40,009 nt of DNA, taken from NCBI GenBank assembly GCA_020049335.1, contig JAIFKX010000130.1, positions 1 through 40,009 on the forward strand. Reading direction: 5' to 3'. Of this stretch, positions 35,830-40,009 are shown piece by piece. A model generated the notes under the pieces. The model worked only from the letters and a program-made list of their open reading frames with translations, had not been told where the DNA came from and did no database searches. The position numbers were made by a program, and so were the translations under genes. Origin of the DNA: Paludibacter sp. Its GTDB lineage: Bacteria; Bacteroidota; Bacteroidia; Bacteroidales; Paludibacteraceae. Numbering within the stretch: the first letter of the stretch is position 1; every line of letters starts with the position of its first letter.

Positions 35830-36852
35830 ATGGCAGCAAAAACTACCGACGATGTACGAAAACCATCGTTAGAAAAACTAAAAGCATTGCAATTGGCAAT
35901 GGACAAAATTGATAAAGACCACGGAAAAGGCGCGATTATGCGCATGGGCGACAATAAAGTGGTAGACACCGAAGTGATTTCTACCGGCTCCATTGGGTTA
36001 AATGTGGCACTTGGTGTGGGCGGCTATCCTCGCGGACGTGTTATCGAAATTTACGGACCAGAATCGTCGGGTAAAACCACTTTGGCTATCCACGCTATTG
36101 CCGAAGCTCAAAAAGCAGGTGGCATTGCTGCAATTATCGATGCCGAGCATGCCTTCGACCGTTTTTATGCCGAAAAATTAGGTGTAAATATCGACGAATT
36201 ACTAATTTCGCAACCCGATAATGGTGAACAAGCTTTGGAAATTGCCGATCAATTAATTCGCTCTTCAGCGGTTGATTTGGTTGTAATTGACTCCGTAGCG
36301 GCACTTACACCAAAAGCAGAGCTCGAAGGCGATATGGGCGATTCGAAAATGGGATTGCAAGCTCGCTTAATGTCACAAGCATTGCGTAAGCTTACTGCCA
36401 ACATCAATAAGACAAATACAACCTGTATGTTTATCAATCAGTTGCGCGAAAAAATTGGCGTAATGTTTGGTAATCCCGAAACAACTACCGGTGGTAATGC
36501 TCTGAAATTTTATGCTTCGGTACGTTTGGATATTCGTAGAATTGGACAGTTGAAAGATGGCGAAGATGCTATTGGTAACCAAACGCGTGTAAAAGTAATC
36601 AAGAACAAAGTGGCACCTCCATTCCGCAAAGCCGAATTTGATATTATGTACGGCGAAGGAATTTCGAAAACAGGTGAAATTCTCGATTTGGGTGTCGAAT
36701 ATGGTATTATCAAAAAGAGTGGATCTTGGTTTAGCTATGGCGAAACAAAATTAGCACAAGGACGCGATGCTTCGAAAGGTGTTATCAAAGATAATCCCGA
36801 ATTGGCTGCCGAACTCGAAGCTAAAATTGTAGAAGCAATTAAAAACAAGTAA
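35830..36852 (+). CDS. recA: Recombinase RecA
   Basis: 340 aa; [63 protein letters not shown]. Confidence 0.99.
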   Translation: MAAKTTDDVRKPSLEKLKALQLAMDKIDKDHGKGAIMRMGDNKVVDTEVISTGSIGLNVALGVGGYPRGRVIEIYGPESSGKTTLAIHAIAEAQKAGGIAAIIDAEHAFDRFYAEKLGVNIDELLISQPDNGEQALEIADQLIRSSAVDLVVIDSVAALTPKAELEGDMGDSKMGLQARLMSQALRKLTANINKTNTTCMFINQLREKIGVMFGNPETTTGGNALKFYASVRLDIRRIGQLKDGEDAIGNQTRVKVIKNKVAPPFRKAEFDIMYGEGISKTGEILDLGVEYGIIKKSGSWFSYGETKLAQGRDASKGVIKDNPELAAELEAKIVEAIKNK

Positions 36853-36883
36853 TCAATTACGAATTATCAATTACGAATTACGA

Positions 36884-36921
36884 TAAAGAGGGCTGAAAAT
36901 TTTAATTTTCAGCCCTCTTTA
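36884..36921. terminator. Bidirectional terminator between recA and the convergent gene
   Basis: taaagagggctgaaaatt-tt-aattttcagccctcttta, perfect stem. Confidence 0.9.
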
Positions 36922-36977
36922 TATTCAGCTACTTGCTTTTTATACGTAATCCGTAATTCTTAATTCTTAATTGAATT

Positions 36978-37457
36978 TTATTTCGCCTGTGCAGCTTTTT
37001 GTTTGAGTGTATATTCGCGTTGCCAAGCTTTCAGTTTTGCAGATAATTCCGCGCCAAAAGTATCGTCTAATTTTTTGTTGTAATCTACGGCACTTTCTTT
37101 TCTGATAGCCATTTTCTGTTCGTCGGTTGTGGCTGTTTTCATTTTTTCGTTTACCAATACGGCGCGTTCCATGGCAAGTTCAATAGCTTTCGCTTTTTGG
37201 TCCTCGGTGAGTTTCAAGTCTGCAGCCATTTGGTCGTACATAGCTTGTTGCTTTTCGGGCAATTTTTTAATTACTTTGGGAGCTACTGGAGCTGCCGGCG
37301 TTTGTGGCGACTGAATAGTTGCTGGCGATTGCGCCGAAAGAACAAAAGAGACCAAAAGCATTCCGATAACAGAGAAAAATTTTAATGATTTCATTTTTTT
37401 GTATTTTAATTTTAATGGTACGAATTTCGATTTTGTTTGACTACAAATATAGGACAA
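36978..37457 (-). CDS. Secreted/periplasmic protein, Spy/DUF-like helical (start probably at the internal MKSLKFF)
   Basis: 159 aa; signal peptide FFSVIGMLLVSFVLSAQ; charged helices. Confidence 0.65.
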   Translation of the reverse strand: MSYICSQTKSKFVPLKLKYKKMKSLKFFSVIGMLLVSFVLSAQSPATIQSPQTPAAPVAPKVIKKLPEKQQAMYDQMAADLKLTEDQKAKAIELAMERAVLVNEKMKTATTDEQKMAIRKESAVDYNKKLDDTFGAELSAKLKAWQREYTLKQKAAQAK

Positions 37458-37486
37458 TCTTATGAAAATAAAGCTCTAAATTTATA

Positions 37487-38587
37487 CTATTTAGGAGCTG
37501 TGCGGTATAAATAAATACCAATTAACAAAAAAACAAAGTTTGGAAGCCAAGCTGCTAAAAATGGCGACATCAATCCACTTACCGAAAAGGATGTTGAGAA
37601 GGTTGAAAAAAGCACATAAAGGGCACTCAAGCCTAGCCCTATTCCCAAGTGAATACCAACGCCACCTCGCACTTTGCGCGACGAGAGCGAAACCCCAATT
37701 AAAGTCATGATAAAAGCTGCCAATGGCAATGCTAAACGTTTGTAGTATTCGTCTTCGAAAGCCTGGATATTGCCCACACCCCTATTTTTTTGCCGTTCGA
37801 GGTAGCTGCCGAGTTCGGTATTATTAAGTTGCGCACTTTCGGCCGAAGTAATGAAAAATTCGCGTGGCTCCACATCAATGGTAGTATCCATTTCAGTTCC
37901 CTTTTTTATACTTTCGCGCATTCCATCAAAGTCGCGTTGGAGGTAATTGTTTAGTTTCCAGTGTTTAGCCGAATCCCATCGAGCCGTTTCGGCTGTGAGA
38001 CGCGAAATGAGTTTTTTATCTACAAATTTTTCTAACGAAAAACGATAGCCTGTCTTTTCGGCCACTTCGTAGCGTTCTATATACATAATAACGCCTTTTT
38101 CGACCTCCATTTGCACATTCCGAGCATTGTCTAACTTTTTCTTTTTTACATACTTATCCTCAAAATCAATCATTTTGAGCGAAGCCGGAGGTATAATATA
38201 ACCTCCTAGTACAAAAGATAATAAAGCAATGGCAAAAGCAGAAATAAAATAAGGACGCATAAGCCGATTAAAGCTCACCCCACTCGATAAAATAGCTATA
38301 ATTTCGGTATTGCCAGCCATTTTAGAAGTAAAAAATATAACGGCTATAAATGTAAATAGCGGGGTAAACATATTTACATAAAAAGGAATAAAATTGACAT
38401 AATAATCGAACACAATTGCCTTGAAAGGAGCATTGCTATCAAAGAAGTTATCGAGCTTTTCGGTTAAATCGAAAACAACCGAAATGCTAATTATCAACGC
38501 AATAGAGTAAACGTAGGTGCCCAAAAACTTACCGATAATGTATGTATCGATTTTTTTTAAACCTAATTTTTGATAATTAAATGCCAT
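37487..38587 (-). CDS. LptF/LptG-family (YjgP/YjgQ) LPS export permease
   Basis: 366 aa; LDTYIIGKFLGTY-like start, TM organisation, ILSSGVSFNRLMRPYF, RGGVGIHLGIGLGLSALYVLF. Confidence 0.9.
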   Translation of the reverse strand: MAFNYQKLGLKKIDTYIIGKFLGTYVYSIALIISISVVFDLTEKLDNFFDSNAPFKAIVFDYYVNFIPFYVNMFTPLFTFIAVIFFTSKMAGNTEIIAILSSGVSFNRLMRPYFISAFAIALLSFVLGGYIIPPASLKMIDFEDKYVKKKKLDNARNVQMEVEKGVIMYIERYEVAEKTGYRFSLEKFVDKKLISRLTAETARWDSAKHWKLNNYLQRDFDGMRESIKKGTEMDTTIDVEPREFFITSAESAQLNNTELGSYLERQKNRGVGNIQAFEDEYYKRLALPLAAFIMTLIGVSLSSRKVRGGVGIHLGIGLGLSALYVLFSTFSTSFSVSGLMSPFLAAWLPNFVFLLIGIYLYRTAPK

Positions 38588-38736
38588 GAATACAGCTTAT
38601 GTCTTTGATAATTTTTCTTTAAAATTTTGAATTGCAAAGATAGAACAATTTTCGGTTGAATCCTTTTAACAAAAGAGAAAATTCGCCATCCTCTTTTTGA
38701 TATGTTATTAATAGTTTTTTGCACGAAGCATTAATA

Positions 38737-39029
38737 CTATTTTGTAGGTTGTAAATTTACAGACACACCCAATGCCTCGGCAATACGGTATAATGTTGAT
38801 ACTTTGGGTTCGGTTTTTCCGTTTTCTAAGCGTGAAATTTAAGATTTATTCGACCCTAATCGTTTTGCGAGCTCATCTTGTGTTATAGTGCATTTTTCCG
38901 AGCATTTTCAATGAGTTGACCTATTGTGAATTTTTCTCTTGTAGATGTCCCTACGACACCGTATTTGGTATCTAATTCTTCGTTTACAGTTGGATATTTT
39001 CTAATTTTATCCAAATTTATTTTTTCCAT
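38737..39029 (-). pseudogene. XRE/HigA-type HTH regulator remnant
   Basis: MEKINLDKIRKYPTVNEELDTKYG… then frameshift; EKCTITQDELAKRLGSNKS*ISRLENGKTEPKVSTLYRIAEALGVSVNLQPTK*. Confidence 0.75.
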
Positions 39030-39412
39030 GATGCAAAGATAATAATAAAGTTTCGGCTCTATAACGTTTCGAATGGGTAAAGGTGCAGATGGTATATTCC
39101 GAGCAGCGGGTGGCGCACACCGTATTTTCGACCAAGCTGAGATTAATTGTAGCAATGAAGCGGCTATTTGGGCTTTTTAACGATTCGGTGGCAGTGAGTG
39201 CACCGCTGTCGGTGGTGTTTTTGCACGATAATGCTCGTTTGGTTGATGAGGAAAATGAACAAGTGCAAAAAAAATAGGCACTAAAAACTACTCCGACAAC
39301 GGCGGACCTCAAAATATTAGGCTAAATGAGTTCTTTTCGACTTGAAAGTGTTAAATATAATAAATGAGCGTGACCTATTTAGCCGAAAAGTGGCAAAAAA
39401 GTGTCGGAAAAT

Positions 39413-39496
39413 GAGGTCAGCCGTCAGCGGAGTGGCAAATATTTCAAATATTTAGAGGTCGGCCATCGGCGGAGTAGTAAATATTGTGAATAGAGC
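39413..39496. repeat. Imperfect 42-bp tandem duplication
   Basis: gaggtcagccgtcagcggagtggcaaatattt… / gaggtcggccatcggcggagtagtaaatattg…. Confidence 0.7.
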
Positions 39497-39887
39497 GAGA
39501 TTCTCTGATACAACGCAGTAAGATGGGCAAATTTTCGCGCTCCAACCTATTTGTTGCACTACCAACTATACGAACCAACCCACTGTAATACAAACCATTA
39601 TAAAAATTATTGTATACCTGTTTAAAAACATTGCTTTTGTGCCAAAAAGTTAAGATTATATTTATAACTTTGGGGCTTGAAAACTCATTGATTTTGATTG
39701 TTTACTTTACTACCCCATGAGCTTGTATAGATAAATAAAATAAACACCTCTGAGATTCAAAATACTTTATTTTTGACAAAAGATGTCAAACCCTATATCT
39801 ATCTTTGCAAACCACTAAACAGCAGATATTGATGCTACTTTTGATATTGCATCGTCATTTTATTTTTTACGTTAAAAATTACACATT

Positions 39888-40009
39888 ATGATACTCCTCG
39901 ATTTAAAAGGTAATGTTCTTAGCAATGTTCACAAAGTGATTGTGTCAAATTATACGAAAGATAAATTCCTTTCCATTACCACCTCCGGCTTGCATTGGAC
40001 TGATAATTT
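39888..40009 (+). CDS. 5' end of a CDS truncated by the window edge, product unknown
   Basis: ATG-initiated open frame MILLDLKGNVLSNVHKVIVSNYTKDKFLSITTSGLHWTDN…. Confidence 0.5.
   Translation, partial: MILLDLKGNVLSNVHKVIVSNYTKDKFLSITTSGLHWTDN

Noticed and set aside
38883-39155. 90-aa ORF as an intact protein
   Set aside because: The N-terminal 42 aa look non-coding and the C-terminus is truncated by a frameshift relative to the XRE family.
1-40009. tRNA/rRNA genes
   Set aside because: No cloverleaf-like or rRNA-conserved segments noticed by eye; a tRNAscan/Infernal run would be decisive.

Overview
Bacteroidetes-type chromosomal window (AT-rich, TAnnTTTG-like promoters, a T9SS-type sorting domain, OmpA/porin-like barrels). 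Main contents: (1) two tandem TPR/HTH sensor-regulators; (2) a nitrogen-fixation accessory and molybdate block at about 5.7-18.8 kb: nifB with a C-terminal NifX-like domain, a thioredoxin-like [2Fe-2S] ferredoxin, nifV, two unknown small ORFs, a RelBE-like TA pair, a Nif11-like protein, a NifX/NafY-like protein, GNAT, nifA, a TrmO/TsaA-like protein, a di-Mop molbindin, a disrupted modC, modB, modA, an outer-membrane porin and a ModE-like regulator; (3) an AddA/UvrD-type helicase-nuclease; (4) an ECF sigma/anti-sigma envelope locus; (5) lipid genes (cdsA, acyltransferase, diacylglycerol-kinase-like) and an esterase; (6) HicBA-like and RelBE-like TA pairs; (7) pcrA/uvrD, a glutamine amidotransferase, recA and an LptF/G-type permease. 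nifHDK/EN are not in this window. The most unusual signal is a modular GC-rich palindromic repeat family (type A: TTCCCCTTTAGGGGTTAGGGG; type B carries an extra GCAATTTATCCCGACGNAGACGGGA core). It is concentrated in the nif/mod block. Copies often occur as inverted pairs around start codons, and the inner copy is read in frame to give an N-terminal extension ([DE][KE]S-x-F-x-SPLG-V-x-G). Other copies supply stop codons and C-termini (TPNP*). All calls are by eye from sequence and motif recall; no database search was run.
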